The position numbers and the translations under genes were made by a program. A stretch of DNA of 14,131 bases, taken from the NCBI GenBank assembly GCA_048939595.1, contig JBHLPI010000053.1:1-14131 (forward strand), written 5' to 3'. Positions 6,781 to 13,958 of this stretch are shown here, piece by piece (positions within the stretch are counted from its first letter, which is position 1; each line of letters starts with the position of its first letter). The notes beneath the pieces are model-generated. The model was not told where the DNA came from, did no database searches, and saw only the letters and a program-made list of their open reading frames with translations. The DNA is from Hermodarchaeum sp048939595. GTDB lineage: Archaea > Asgardarchaeota > Hermodarchaeia > Hermodarchaeales > Hermodarchaeaceae.

Positions 6781-7830
6781 TTATAGGATCAGGGCTCTTC
6801 GTATTATATTAGGGTCGAGTTGATCGGCTTTTCCATTCATGACTGCTTTGAGGTTAAGTGTCTCATACCATTTTAGGTTTAGAAAACCTAATACTATACC
6901 AAAATGGAAGGGATATCCGATTAGGGCTTGTTCACTATCCGTTCGGATTTGTATGTGCGCATTGTGTTCAAATACCCCTAGACTCTGTTGTAGCTCATAT
7001 GCTTCCCAGCTTCTTGAAATGAGCTCTTTGTAATAACTAGATTGGAGTATTCGAACTCGTTCTTCGAAGTTCCTAGCTAAAAGGGCTCTTTGGCATAAAT
7101 CCAATGACAAACGGTAAGGTGTCTTGATGAGAAGTTCTTCAGTTTCTGTTGAAGAAAAACCGAGAAAATGTGAACGGAGGGTAATCATCAGGTTCATTAA
7201 ATCGATTTCCGTACCTACTAGTCTTGCAGTGATTTCCCGATCCTGTTCCTCAAGTTTTTGTATCTCTCTAAACAGGTTTTGAATCACAGTAGTATCAAGG
7301 CTGTGTTCAATAAGAAACAGGTTTCCAGTCTCTTCATATTGGGGGAGTAAATTTTGTATTTCGAGTTGAAAGAATGGTTCAGAAATGTCGGAAACCATCG
7401 AATGTAGATCTTTTGCCTCAAGGAGTGCCATGAGCTGACCTGCGGTAAATGGCTCTAAAGGTATAAGCAATCTTTCTGCAGTGGCCTGGCTTGATCTTGA
7501 AGTATATAGTCGAAGAATACTCTTTACTACTTCTTTTTGGAATTTTCTGGTAATCCATGTCATTAGTGTCTGATTGGCAGTGGGAATATCATTTTTGATT
7601 TCAATTAGTACCTTGTTGAAATCTGATTGTAAAACACGCTCAACTTCGATCGGCGCAGTCGATTCACCCATATCTTGAACTAGTTGAGCATAACTGGTAG
7701 AATCAAGAATCCTTAGAGCACTAAACATATCTCGGGCACCAATGAGTGCATCCCACTGATCTGGGGAAAGGATATCTGCCTTCATTGACCGAATCTTGGC
7801 ATTGATGAAACTATATCGAGCCACTGACAT
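6781..7830 (-). CDS. atpC: A/V-type ATP synthase subunit C (V-ATPase d/AC39-like)
   Basis: Central-stalk socket protein that sits on the cytoplasmic face of the K ring and receives the D/F shaft. It has 349 residues, close to the family's usual length, mostly helical. Recognisable features: the N-terminal YSFINAKIRSMKADILS segment, the PLEPFTAGQLMALLEAKD segment, the EIDLMNLMITLRSHFLG segment in the middle and the ending HFGIVLGFLNLKWYETLNLKA, all typical of the AC39/subunit C fold. The ATG start is supported by GAGATGAT (minus strand) 5 nt upstream, one mismatch from GAGGTGAT. It lies 41 nt after the AtpZ-like gene. In most archaea this gene sits between E and F on the same strand; here it is inverted relative to I, K, H and E. 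Confidence 0.93.
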   Translation of the reverse strand: MSVARYSFINAKIRSMKADILSPDQWDALIGARDMFSALRILDSTSYAQLVQDMGESTAPIEVERVLQSDFNKVLIEIKNDIPTANQTLMTWITRKFQKEVVKSILRLYTSRSSQATAERLLIPLEPFTAGQLMALLEAKDLHSMVSDISEPFFQLEIQNLLPQYEETGNLFLIEHSLDTTVIQNLFREIQKLEEQDREITARLVGTEIDLMNLMITLRSHFLGFSSTETEELLIKTPYRLSLDLCQRALLARNFEERVRILQSSYYKELISRSWEAYELQQSLGVFEHNAHIQIRTDSEQALIGYPFHFGIVLGFLNLKWYETLNLKAVMNGKADQLDPNIIRRALIL

Positions 7831-7833
7831 TGC

Positions 7834-7862
7834 TTATCATCTCTCATGTAACCTTATGATAA
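7834..7862. repeat. TTATCAT / ATGATAA inverted repeat between the AtpZ-like gene and atpC
   Basis: TTATCAT (7834-7840) and ATGATAA (7856-7862) are inverted with a 15-nt gap, in the 41-nt spacer. The left arm overlaps the subunit C ribosome binding site read on the minus strand, so part of the match is explained by that. Confidence 0.35.
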
Positions 7863-7871
7863 ATTTTCGCC

Positions 7872-8102
7872 TTATTCCTTCGATTCTTTTCGTCTTCCAA
7901 ATAGGCCTGCAAGATAGAAGAGCGTCAAAAACATCATCAGTATCCCAATTAGCGCTCCAATCAACGCTCCAATAATGTCACCGTTATGACCAAAAATGTA
8001 AGGTCCTACAATCCATCCGACTAACGCGAAAACTAGAATCTCACATCCAATAGTTGTGTATCGAAATGCTTTTCCCATCGTGCTGGGGGGTTCATCACTC
8101 AT
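7872..8102 (-). CDS. AtpZ-like two-helix membrane protein next to ATP synthase genes
   Basis: About 76 residues from the ATG at 8102. Two hydrophobic segments: one around EILVFALVGWIVGPYIFG, the second Gly-rich (DIIGALIGALIGIL...), then a basic RRKESKE tail. Small size, two helices, a G-x-x-x-G-rich second helix and the position in front of an ATP synthase gene resemble AtpZ/AtpI, bacterial helpers of c-ring assembly. In an archaeal A-type cluster this is unusual, so homology is tentative; it may be an unrelated protein with a similar role, perhaps ring assembly or stability. A GTG at 8111 is also in frame, but it is part of the ribosome binding site (GGTGA) for the ATG. Confidence 0.5.
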   Translation of the reverse strand: MSDEPPSTMGKAFRYTTIGCEILVFALVGWIVGPYIFGHNGDIIGALIGALIGILMMFLTLFYLAGLFGRRKESKE

Positions 8103-8106
8103 TTGA

Positions 8107-8111
8107 CTCAC
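8107..8111 (-). promoter_or_regulatory. Ribosome binding site GGTGA selecting the ATG at 8102
   Basis: On the minus strand, GGTGA lies 4 nt before the ATG at 8102. The GTG inside it could be read as a start 3 codons earlier, but it then lacks its own site. Confidence 0.6.
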
Positions 8112-8127
8112 CAGATGGCATTTGAGA

Positions 8128-8241
8128 TTTGTTGAAAGGCGATAATTATCATCTAACTCTTAAGGTTTCGGAAGATTATCCAATTCCAGAAATTTAGCGG
8201 ATGATAACGCTTATTAGGATAGGTCTTTGTTGAAAGGCGAT
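8128..8241. promoter_or_regulatory. Divergent control region with twin 16-bp direct repeats
   Basis: The repeat TTTGTTGAAAGGCGAT occurs exactly at 8128-8143 and 8226-8241, 98 bp apart, in the 178-bp spacer between the divergent AtpZ-like/atpC and H/E transcripts. The first copy overlaps a 10-bp palindrome GATAATTATC (8141-8150), which could act as the AT-rich promoter element for the minus-strand operon. TTATCATC (8146-8153) is also inverted to GATGATAA (8200-8207). The layout suggests a shared regulator or paired basal elements for the two halves of the ATP synthase gene set; this is inference. Confidence 0.6.
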
Positions 8242-8280
8242 TAACGACTAAGGTATTGTGAAATTCTTTTGGTGTAAACG

Positions 8281-8607
8281 ATGAGCGAGGTCTTATCTGG
8301 TATCCATAATGCTGAGGCGAAAGCCGCGAAGATTATTGAGGACGCCCAAGCAAAAGCAGAGCAAATTAAGCGTGAAGCTGAACGCCAGGCCCGTGAAACC
8401 GAGCAAAAAGTTCGAAATGAACTGGCTGAACAAATTGCCGTTCAGCAGAAGGGTGTGGAGAAAAAAGCCCAAACGCAATCCAAGACTATTCTTTCTAATG
8501 CTGAGCAAGAGGCATCCTCTATCGAAGAACTAGGAAAGAAGAACATGAAGAAAACCGTTGATTTCATCGTTTCTTCCGTTTACACGTTTGGGGGTGCAGA
8601 CAAGTGA
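8281..8607 (+). CDS. ahaH: A-type ATP synthase subunit H (peripheral stalk)
   Basis: 108 residues, almost entirely a charged alpha-helical coiled coil rich in Ala, Glu, Lys and Gln (AEAKAAKIIEDAQAKAEQIKREAE pattern), matching AhaH/subunit G-like stalk proteins. It forms the right-handed coiled-coil heterodimer with subunit E that holds the catalytic head to subunit I. ATG at 8281 is preceded by GGTG at 8271-8274. Its last codon region overlaps the E start by 4 nt (GTGA), implying translational coupling and matched production. Confidence 0.9.
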   Translation: MSEVLSGIHNAEAKAAKIIEDAQAKAEQIKREAERQARETEQKVRNELAEQIAVQQKGVEKKAQTQSKTILSNAEQEASSIEELGKKNMKKTVDFIVSSVYTFGGADK

Positions 8608-9257
8608 GTAACGTCTCATCCACAGATCAAATCGAGCAGATGATTATCAACGCGGCAAAAGCTGATGCCAAACGCATAGTACGCGAAGCTGAAGTCATAG
8701 CACGAGAACTAATCGAAACCGCTCAAGAAAACGCCAAATCCAATCTCGCTGGATGGACAGCCCGCCAAAAACAAATGGCTGAAAGATCAGGTGATCGGAT
8801 TATCGGAAAAGCTCGAAATGAGGCTCATATGCGGATAATGAGTGCAAAAGCCAAGATTATTGATGCAGCGTTCCAAGAAGCCCAAAAGCAATTTGGGAAG
8901 GAACGGAGTACCGCTCGATATAAAGCATTCCTAAAAAATCTCATCACTAATGCAGGAATTCAGATTGGTGGTGGGGGTCTTATTGTTCTTGCTCGAAAGG
9001 AAGACCAAGATGTAATTTCAAAGATTACAGGTCTTGGAACAGCAATTTCAAAAGCAACTAATCAGAGTACCAAAGTTATTGTTGGTAAAAAGGCACATGA
9101 GATGATTGGCGGGGTTATGGTTCAGAACAAAGAAGGCAATATCACAGTGGATTCTCGGGTTGACACCTTGCTCTCTCAAGTTGAAGTGAAATATCGAAAC
9201 GAAATCGCCAAGTCACTCTTTCCAAAGGAAAAGACTTCTGAGAAGCCTAGCACGTAA
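8604..9257 (+). CDS. atpE: A/V-type ATP synthase subunit E (peripheral stalk)
   Basis: 217 residues, normal length for the family. The N-terminal half is a long helix that pairs with subunit H (ADAKRIVREAEVIARELI pattern). The C-terminal half is the globular part that binds the head: IQIGGGGLIVLARKEDQD, then a GGVMVQNKEGNITVDSRVDTLL segment, a hallmark of subunit E. The start is GTG at 8604, overlapping the H stop. It is followed not by C/F/A/B/D as in most archaea but by a P-type ATPase gene, 108 nt on. Confidence 0.94.
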   Translation: MSNVSSTDQIEQMIINAAKADAKRIVREAEVIARELIETAQENAKSNLAGWTARQKQMAERSGDRIIGKARNEAHMRIMSAKAKIIDAAFQEAQKQFGKERSTARYKAFLKNLITNAGIQIGGGGLIVLARKEDQDVISKITGLGTAISKATNQSTKVIVGKKAHEMIGGVMVQNKEGNITVDSRVDTLLSQVEVKYRNEIAKSLFPKEKTSEKPST

Positions 9258-9365
9258 CTCCTTTTCGAGAACTCGGCTTTCAATACACAATGTTAAATAA
9301 ATGAGATGCGTTGAATGCCTCAATATTAACGCTCGCATTCGAATTTCCTATAATAATCGCTGGAC

Positions 9366-12209
9366 GTGTCCTTGACGACTGAACCCCTTCCTCCCCACAC
9401 TCAAGACGCAGCCCAAGTCATGGAGCAGCTGAAAGTTACTAAAGATGGGCTCGGTCAAGAAGAGGCCCAACGTCGATTAGCGGAATATGGGCCCAATGCT
9501 CTGGAAGAGGTCAAAGGACCAAGTCCCCTTTCCATGTTCCTTTCACAATTCAAAGAAGCATTGGTAATCATTCTCATTTTTGCGGCTATAATTTCCTTGA
9601 TTGTTAATCTTTATTCTAGCATAGTAACAGGGCATCCCGAACCGCCCATAGATGCCATCGTTATCATGATTATTGTCATTATCAATGCAATCCTTGGCTT
9701 TACTCAGGAATATCGGGCTGAGAAATCCATTGAAGCCCTCCAAAAAATGGCTGCACCACAAGCCCATGTGCTTCGAGATGGAGAACCGATGGACATCCCT
9801 GCAACCGAAGTAGTGCCTGGTGAAATTCTACGATTGGAAATGGGCGACCGTCTTCCCGCTGATGCCCGGCTGATTGAGTCGCACAACATCTATACTGACG
9901 AGGCATCACTCACAGGGGAATCAATGCCCGTCAAGAAAGAAGCGGACAAGATTCTTGATCGCAATATCCCCTTGGGGGATCAATTCAATATGGTTCATGC
10001 CGGTACTGCAATCACCTCAGGTCGGGGACTTGCAGTAGTAACCGAAACGGGAATGAATACCGAAATCGGACGGATTGCAGGCTTTATCTCGGAGGCTGGA
10101 GAGAAGGAGACCCCTCAACAGAAACGGATGCGGCAACTAGGTCGACAACTTGGAATTGCCATTCTGGTAATCTGCATGATTGTATTGACTGTTCAGGTCG
10201 TTGTTGCATGGGTCATGACCATGCTAAATCCTACAACTTTCCTTGACCTCTTCGTAATTGCAGTCGCACTCGCTGTTGCAGCAATCCCAGAAGGTCTACC
10301 TGCTGTGGTAACGATAACTTTGGCTTTAGGCGTCCAACGGATGGTGAAACGAAACGCTATCATCCGCCGGCTCCCTGCTGTTGAAACCTTAGGTTCCGCG
10401 GATATTATTTGCTCTGATAAAACCGGTACCCTAACCAAAGATGAAATGACAGTACGCGAGCTCTATGTACCTGGATACTCAGTTAATGTCACAGGAGCAG
10501 GATATTCTCCCCATGGAACATTTTCAACAGAAGATCAAACGATTGATCCGTTGCAAAATGATCAACTAGCCTTGCTTCTACGTATCGGTACTCTTTGTAG
10601 CAATGCTGTGATCCGAGAAGAAGAAGGTAGGTGGCATGTGGTAGGCGATCCCACAGAGGGGGCTTTGGTCGTTGCAGCTCAGAAAGCAGGATTAAACGAG
10701 AGGATATTGAATAAATATCCTCGTATCGCCGAGTTACCTTTTGATCCTGACCGCAAACGTATGTCCACTCTCCATGACACCCCAGAACAGGAAACCATCG
10801 CTTATATCAAAGGCGCTCCTGAAGTTGTATTGGAACAAAGTACTCATATTTTTACAGCCAACGGGATTCAAGCCTTAACAAAGGAACTACGGGCAGAGAT
10901 TCTTAGCAACAATGATAAAATGGCTAACAAAGCTTTCCGTGTTATTGGAATGGCATATCGGGTTTGTCCCGAAGATCTCTGTGACATCTCGCCAGAAGGC
11001 GTCGAATTTGATCTTATCTTCGTGGGGCTAGTCGGTATGATGGATCCCCCACGTCCTGAAGTATACGATGCTATCAAAACAGCACGTGGGGCTGGAATCA
11101 AATCTGTCATGATTACTGGCGACAACCAGTATACAGCAGTTGCTATTGCAAACGAACTAGGAATGTTCGAACAGGATGATGCAGTTTTAACTGGTAGTGC
11201 TCTTGATGCCCTTTCTGATGACGATCTCGCTGATGCTGCTCCCCAGGTCCGTGTCTACGCCCGTGTCTCACCTGAACATAAACTTCGTATTGTTCAAGCT
11301 TTGAAAACACGTGGTCACATTACAGCCATGACAGGTGATGGGGTCAATGATGCCCCTGCCCTCAAATATGCAGACATTGGTATTGCTATGGGCGTTACTG
11401 GAACGGATGTGGCTAAAGAAGCCTCGGATATGATCCTAACTGATGATAACTACTCTTCAATAGTGAATGCCATTGAGGAAGGACGCGGCATCGGAGACAA
11501 TACTCGTAAATTCATCTCCTACCTCTTATCATGCAATGCAGGCGAAATCCTAGTCATCTTCTTAGCCAGCATTACTCTGTCAATCATTTTCCGCTGGCCT
11601 CTCCCCCTCTTAGCGATTCAAATCCTGTTCATTAATCTCGTAACGGATGGACTACCTGCCCTTGCTTTGGGAATGGATCCCATGGAACCTGACGTGATGC
11701 AACGGTGCCCCCGGGATCCCCAAGAAGGTGTCATAACTAGGCAGGTCTGGATCCTAATATGGGTAGTAGGCGTGACTATTGCCTTCGTAACTCTTTGGAT
11801 ATTTTATGTCACAATGGTGAATCTCACCAGTCCTCCATTTAACTTATCACCTGACCAAGCAGTTCTGCGCGCAGGCACACTTGCCCTGACAGTTCTAGTT
11901 ATGACCCAGATGGTTCATGCCCTGAATTCACGTTCAGGACACCTTTCACTCTTTCAAGTGGGCTTTTTCAAAAACCGGTATCTAATTATCGCAATCGCTG
12001 TTTCGATTATACTTCAATTAATCATAATCTACTTTCCGCCTCTCCAAATCGTTTTTCGCACCCAGCCTCTTCTTCTACAAGATTGGCTCCTCATCCTTCT
12101 TCTCTCCCTCACAGTATTTGTAGTTGTGGAAGTCTTCAAGTTCATTATTCGCTACCATGAACGACGTCAAAGAGAACTCACTCTCGAACCAACGACGGTA
12201 AACTCCTAA
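9366..12209 (+). CDS. P-type Ca2+-transporting ATPase (type II, SERCA/PMCA-like)
   Basis: 947-residue ATP-driven cation pump. Visible in order: N-terminal cation-ATPase segment (GLGQEEAQRRLAEYGPNAL); T183-G-E-S dephosphorylation loop; PEGLP in helix 4 with E309; phosphorylation site D351-K-T-G-T-L-T; KGAPE in the nucleotide domain; MDPPRPEV; TGDN; and the TGDGVNDAPAL hinge. E309 and D351 have the same numbers as in rabbit SERCA1. Ca2+ ligands matching SERCA: N724 and E727 (helix 5, NAGE), N757, T760 and D761 (helix 6, NLVTDGLPA). The helix 8 Glu of SERCA site I is replaced by Gln848, as in PMCA, so site I may be altered. Start is GTG 9366 or TTG 9372; the ATG at 9420 would cut the domain. No clear ribosome binding site. 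Ca2+ is the best guess; other divalent ions are possible. Confidence 0.93.
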   Translation: MSLTTEPLPPHTQDAAQVMEQLKVTKDGLGQEEAQRRLAEYGPNALEEVKGPSPLSMFLSQFKEALVIILIFAAIISLIVNLYSSIVTGHPEPPIDAIVIMIIVIINAILGFTQEYRAEKSIEALQKMAAPQAHVLRDGEPMDIPATEVVPGEILRLEMGDRLPADARLIESHNIYTDEASLTGESMPVKKEADKILDRNIPLGDQFNMVHAGTAITSGRGLAVVTETGMNTEIGRIAGFISEAGEKETPQQKRMRQLGRQLGIAILVICMIVLTVQVVVAWVMTMLNPTTFLDLFVIAVALAVAAIPEGLPAVVTITLALGVQRMVKRNAIIRRLPAVETLGSADIICSDKTGTLTKDEMTVRELYVPGYSVNVTGAGYSPHGTFSTEDQTIDPLQNDQLALLLRIGTLCSNAVIREEEGRWHVVGDPTEGALVVAAQKAGLNERILNKYPRIAELPFDPDRKRMSTLHDTPEQETIAYIKGAPEVVLEQSTHIFTANGIQALTKELRAEILSNNDKMANKAFRVIGMAYRVCPEDLCDISPEGVEFDLIFVGLVGMMDPPRPEVYDAIKTARGAGIKSVMITGDNQYTAVAIANELGMFEQDDAVLTGSALDALSDDDLADAAPQVRVYARVSPEHKLRIVQALKTRGHITAMTGDGVNDAPALKYADIGIAMGVTGTDVAKEASDMILTDDNYSSIVNAIEEGRGIGDNTRKFISYLLSCNAGEILVIFLASITLSIIFRWPLPLLAIQILFINLVTDGLPALALGMDPMEPDVMQRCPRDPQEGVITRQVWILIWVVGVTIAFVTLWIFYVTMVNLTSPPFNLSPDQAVLRAGTLALTVLVMTQMVHALNSRSGHLSLFQVGFFKNRYLIIAIAVSIILQLIIIYFPPLQIVFRTQPLLLQDWLLILLLSLTVFVVVEVFKFIIRYHERRQRELTLEPTTVNS

Positions 12210-12247
12210 CAAAGGGAAACAGTTAAGACAAAAAACTGTAAAATCCC

Positions 12248-12263
12248 ATTTCCCTAGGGAAAT
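12248..12263. promoter_or_regulatory. 16-bp perfect palindrome ATTTCCCTAGGGAAAT
   Basis: Perfect dyad in the 75-nt gap between the P-type ATPase and the next small gene, 21 nt before that gene's ATG. Its size and symmetry fit an operator for a dimeric regulator; it could also form a short hairpin in RNA. No second copy was seen in the window. Confidence 0.45.
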
Positions 12264-12284
12264 AACAATCCACGTGGTCATAAT

Positions 12285-12536
12285 ATGGTGCTAAAATTGT
12301 CCAATCGAGGTCGGTGGATTCTCGCCACAATTTTACTTACAATCGCGTCAATAGTCTTTGCCTTTGGTTGGACAGCACCATTCTGGCCGGAATGGGTGCC
12401 TATTCTTGGATCAGATTTATTCAAAACCACATTCTTTTTCATTTCCTCAGGGATTTTCGTCGTACTCTTCTTTTACAGTCTCTACATCTTATTCAAGAAC
12501 ACACCACCCCAAATTGAATCCCAGCCTACGCCCTAA
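12285..12536 (+). CDS. Small two-helix membrane protein, unknown function
   Basis: 83 residues: a basic N-terminal start (KLSNRGR), a first helix (WILATILLTIASIVFAFGW), a short Trp/Pro-rich outer loop (TAPFWPEWVPILG), a second long helix (TTFFFISSGIFVVLFFYSLYILF) and a polar Pro/Gln-rich tail. No family recognised. It follows the Ca2+ pump by 75 nt on the same strand, with the palindrome in between. A role as a pump partner is only a guess from position. The overlapping frames (12314-12582) are shadows; this one has the best membrane-protein pattern. Confidence 0.6.
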   Translation: MVLKLSNRGRWILATILLTIASIVFAFGWTAPFWPEWVPILGSDLFKTTFFFISSGIFVVLFFYSLYILFKNTPPQIESQPTP

Positions 12537-12584
12537 ACCAGTTCGTCCTTTTCAAATCTATCGGCGGATATTGCCAAGATAAAA

Positions 12585-12593
12585 ATGTATAAG
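12585..12593 (+). promoter_or_regulatory. Possible archaeal TATA-like element
   Basis: ATGTATAAG preceded by AAAA, in the 139-nt gap before the SAP-like gene. A start of transcription about 25 nt downstream would leave a leader of roughly 60 nt. Weak, pattern only. Confidence 0.3.
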
Positions 12594-12663
12594 AAGCTAG
12601 TCGAACGCAAAATGCTATACTTCCCAGGCTAATTACATGCAGTAAATCCTGATGATTACGTAT

Positions 12664-12669
12664 GGAGGT
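12664..12669 (+). promoter_or_regulatory. Ribosome binding site GGAGGT selecting the GTG at 12676
   Basis: A full-strength site 6 nt before an in-frame GTG. The ATG at 12652 lies before it, so the first 8 codons of the longer frame are probably untranslated. Confidence 0.75.
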
Positions 12670-12675
12670 TGGATC

Positions 12676-13143
12676 GTGACAGATTTACGTGATAAGTTAT
12701 TGACATTAGACCGCAAGGGACTGGAAAAAGAGGCTGAGAAACTTGGGATCACGGTGAACGAGGTGATGAGTCGAGCAGAGCTAATTACCCTTATTGAAAA
12801 ACAATATGCCCTCCAAGAATTTGGGGAACTCAAATCCTTTTCTGAGCATCGATTTCTCATCGTGGGTTTGTTTTTTGTCACTCTCTCCACTTTCTTCCTA
12901 GCTCTTATCACCTATTTCCAATTCACTTCACCAAGTCTTACCCCTATATTAGCCCCAATATATGTTGTATTCCGAGGACTTGGTGGGTTTCTCATAGCTG
13001 CTGCGTTATTCTCGCTGGCACTGAAAACAGGGTATCAAAGCATCACACCTGTAGTACGAGCAGCTCTCATCATAGGCGCTACACTCATCATCATTATTGT
13101 GTTAGTATTCGTACCGCTTCCTCCTCAATGGGGAATCCCATAG
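12676..13143 (+). CDS. SAP/Rho-N-like domain fused to three membrane helices
   Basis: About 155 residues from the GTG chosen by its GGAGGT site. Residues about 1-42 (LRDKLLTLDRKGLEKEAEKLGI..., then SRAELITLIEK) form a helix-extended-helix pattern like SAP or Rho-N/LEM-type domains. Three hydrophobic helices follow (about LIVGLFFVTLSTFFLALI, APIYVVFRGLGGFLIAAALF and ALIIGATLIIIIVLVFV), ending in a short Pro-rich tail. The function is unknown. It precedes an ABC ATPase by 45 nt on the same strand and may be a partner of that exporter. SAP-like domains often bind nucleic acid, but small helix-extended-helix domains also bind proteins, so no DNA role is claimed. Confidence 0.6.
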   Translation: MTDLRDKLLTLDRKGLEKEAEKLGITVNEVMSRAELITLIEKQYALQEFGELKSFSEHRFLIVGLFFVTLSTFFLALITYFQFTSPSLTPILAPIYVVFRGLGGFLIAAALFSLALKTGYQSITPVVRAALIIGATLIIIIVLVFVPLPPQWGIP

Positions 13144-13188
13144 GATCGAACTAACACATGACTGGGCTGCTACTGTGGGGTACAATGA

Positions 13189-13953
13189 ATGTCTACTACA
13201 ACTAACCAATCAAATGAAGAAACACCTGCGTTGGAAACCTTTCATCTAAGCAAAATTTTTCCCCCCGGGGTTTTGGCGGTCAATCGATTAAACCTCAAAA
13301 TCAAACAAGGAATCGTTCATGCGCTTGTTGGACCTAACGGCGCTGGAAAGACAACCACACTCCGACTAATTGCCGGATTGAGCCGCCCAAATCGGGGAAG
13401 CATTTTCATAATGGGCTATGATATGCTTCGAGAATCTTGGCAAGCGAAAACCTATCTTGGATTTCTACCAGATACTCCTGCAGCATATGAGACGCTAAAA
13501 GTTGATGAATTTCTCTCATTTATCGGCAGTCTTTACCAAGTGCCGGGAGAAGAATTTCAACAACGTCGACTTGAATATGTCAATCGCTTTGAAATCGGTG
13601 GCTTCCTGAATAAATACCTTGGCGAACTCTCTCGGGGGATGCTACAACGAGTCCTGCTCACCGGATTGTTGATTCGTAATCCCAAAGTTTTGCTAATGGA
13701 TGAACCACTTTATGGGCTTGATCCTGAAGGAGGGTATGTCCTCAAACAGGTAATCCGCGAGTTAGCCCAAAATGGTTCTACGATTTTACTTTCGACACAT
13801 ATTCTAAGCGTAGCAGAGGAAGTGAGTGACGAATTCACTATTCTCTCTGGTGGTGTAAAGGTTGCTTCAGGTACCGTCCAAGAACTGCGTGCTGAAGTTG
13901 GGGGCGGCGTGGCTTTAGAAGACTACTATATTCAGACTCTGCGTGGGAGGTAA
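13189..13953 (+). CDS. ABC transporter ATP-binding protein (ABC-2/CcmA type)
   Basis: 254 residues that power an exporter together with the permease just downstream. Walker A GPNGAGKTTT (about residues 49-58); a Q-loop region with LGFLPDTP, where the usual Gln is replaced as in many CcmA-type proteins; signature LSRGM in place of LSGGQ; Walker B VLLMDEP followed by the D-loop GLDPEG; H-loop STH. This pattern is usual for ABC-2 drug, Na+ or polysaccharide exporters; the substrate cannot be read. ATG at 13189 is used; an out-of-frame ATG lies 4 nt upstream. The stop overlaps the ribosome binding site of the next gene, so the two are coupled. Confidence 0.92.
   Translation: MSTTTNQSNEETPALETFHLSKIFPPGVLAVNRLNLKIKQGIVHALVGPNGAGKTTTLRLIAGLSRPNRGSIFIMGYDMLRESWQAKTYLGFLPDTPAAYETLKVDEFLSFIGSLYQVPGEEFQQRRLEYVNRFEIGGFLNKYLGELSRGMLQRVLLTGLLIRNPKVLLMDEPLYGLDPEGGYVLKQVIRELAQNGSTILLSTHILSVAEEVSDEFTILSGGVKVASGTVQELRAEVGGGVALEDYYIQTLRGR
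13945..13951 (+). promoter_or_regulatory. GGGAGGT site for the permease gene
   Basis: GGGAGGT covers the last codons of the ABC ATPase and lies 7 nt before an in-frame CTG at 13959. The next in-frame GTG is at 13983, too far for this site. Confidence 0.55.
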
Positions 13954-13958
13954 CAACT

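Noticed and set aside
7834..7846. TTATCATCTC as a dedicated regulator site
   Set aside because: Read on the minus strand it is mostly the Shine-Dalgarno-like GAGATGAT of atpC.
8111..8111. GTG start for the AtpZ-like gene
   Set aside because: The GTG is part of the GGTGA ribosome binding site serving the ATG at 8102.
9265..9276. CGAG/CTCG inverted repeat after subunit E as a terminator
   Set aside because: Only a 4-bp stem with no T-run; too weak to call.
12633..12911. 92-residue minus-strand frame
   Set aside because: Antisense to the SAP-like gene, which has a strong ribosome binding site and clear membrane helices.
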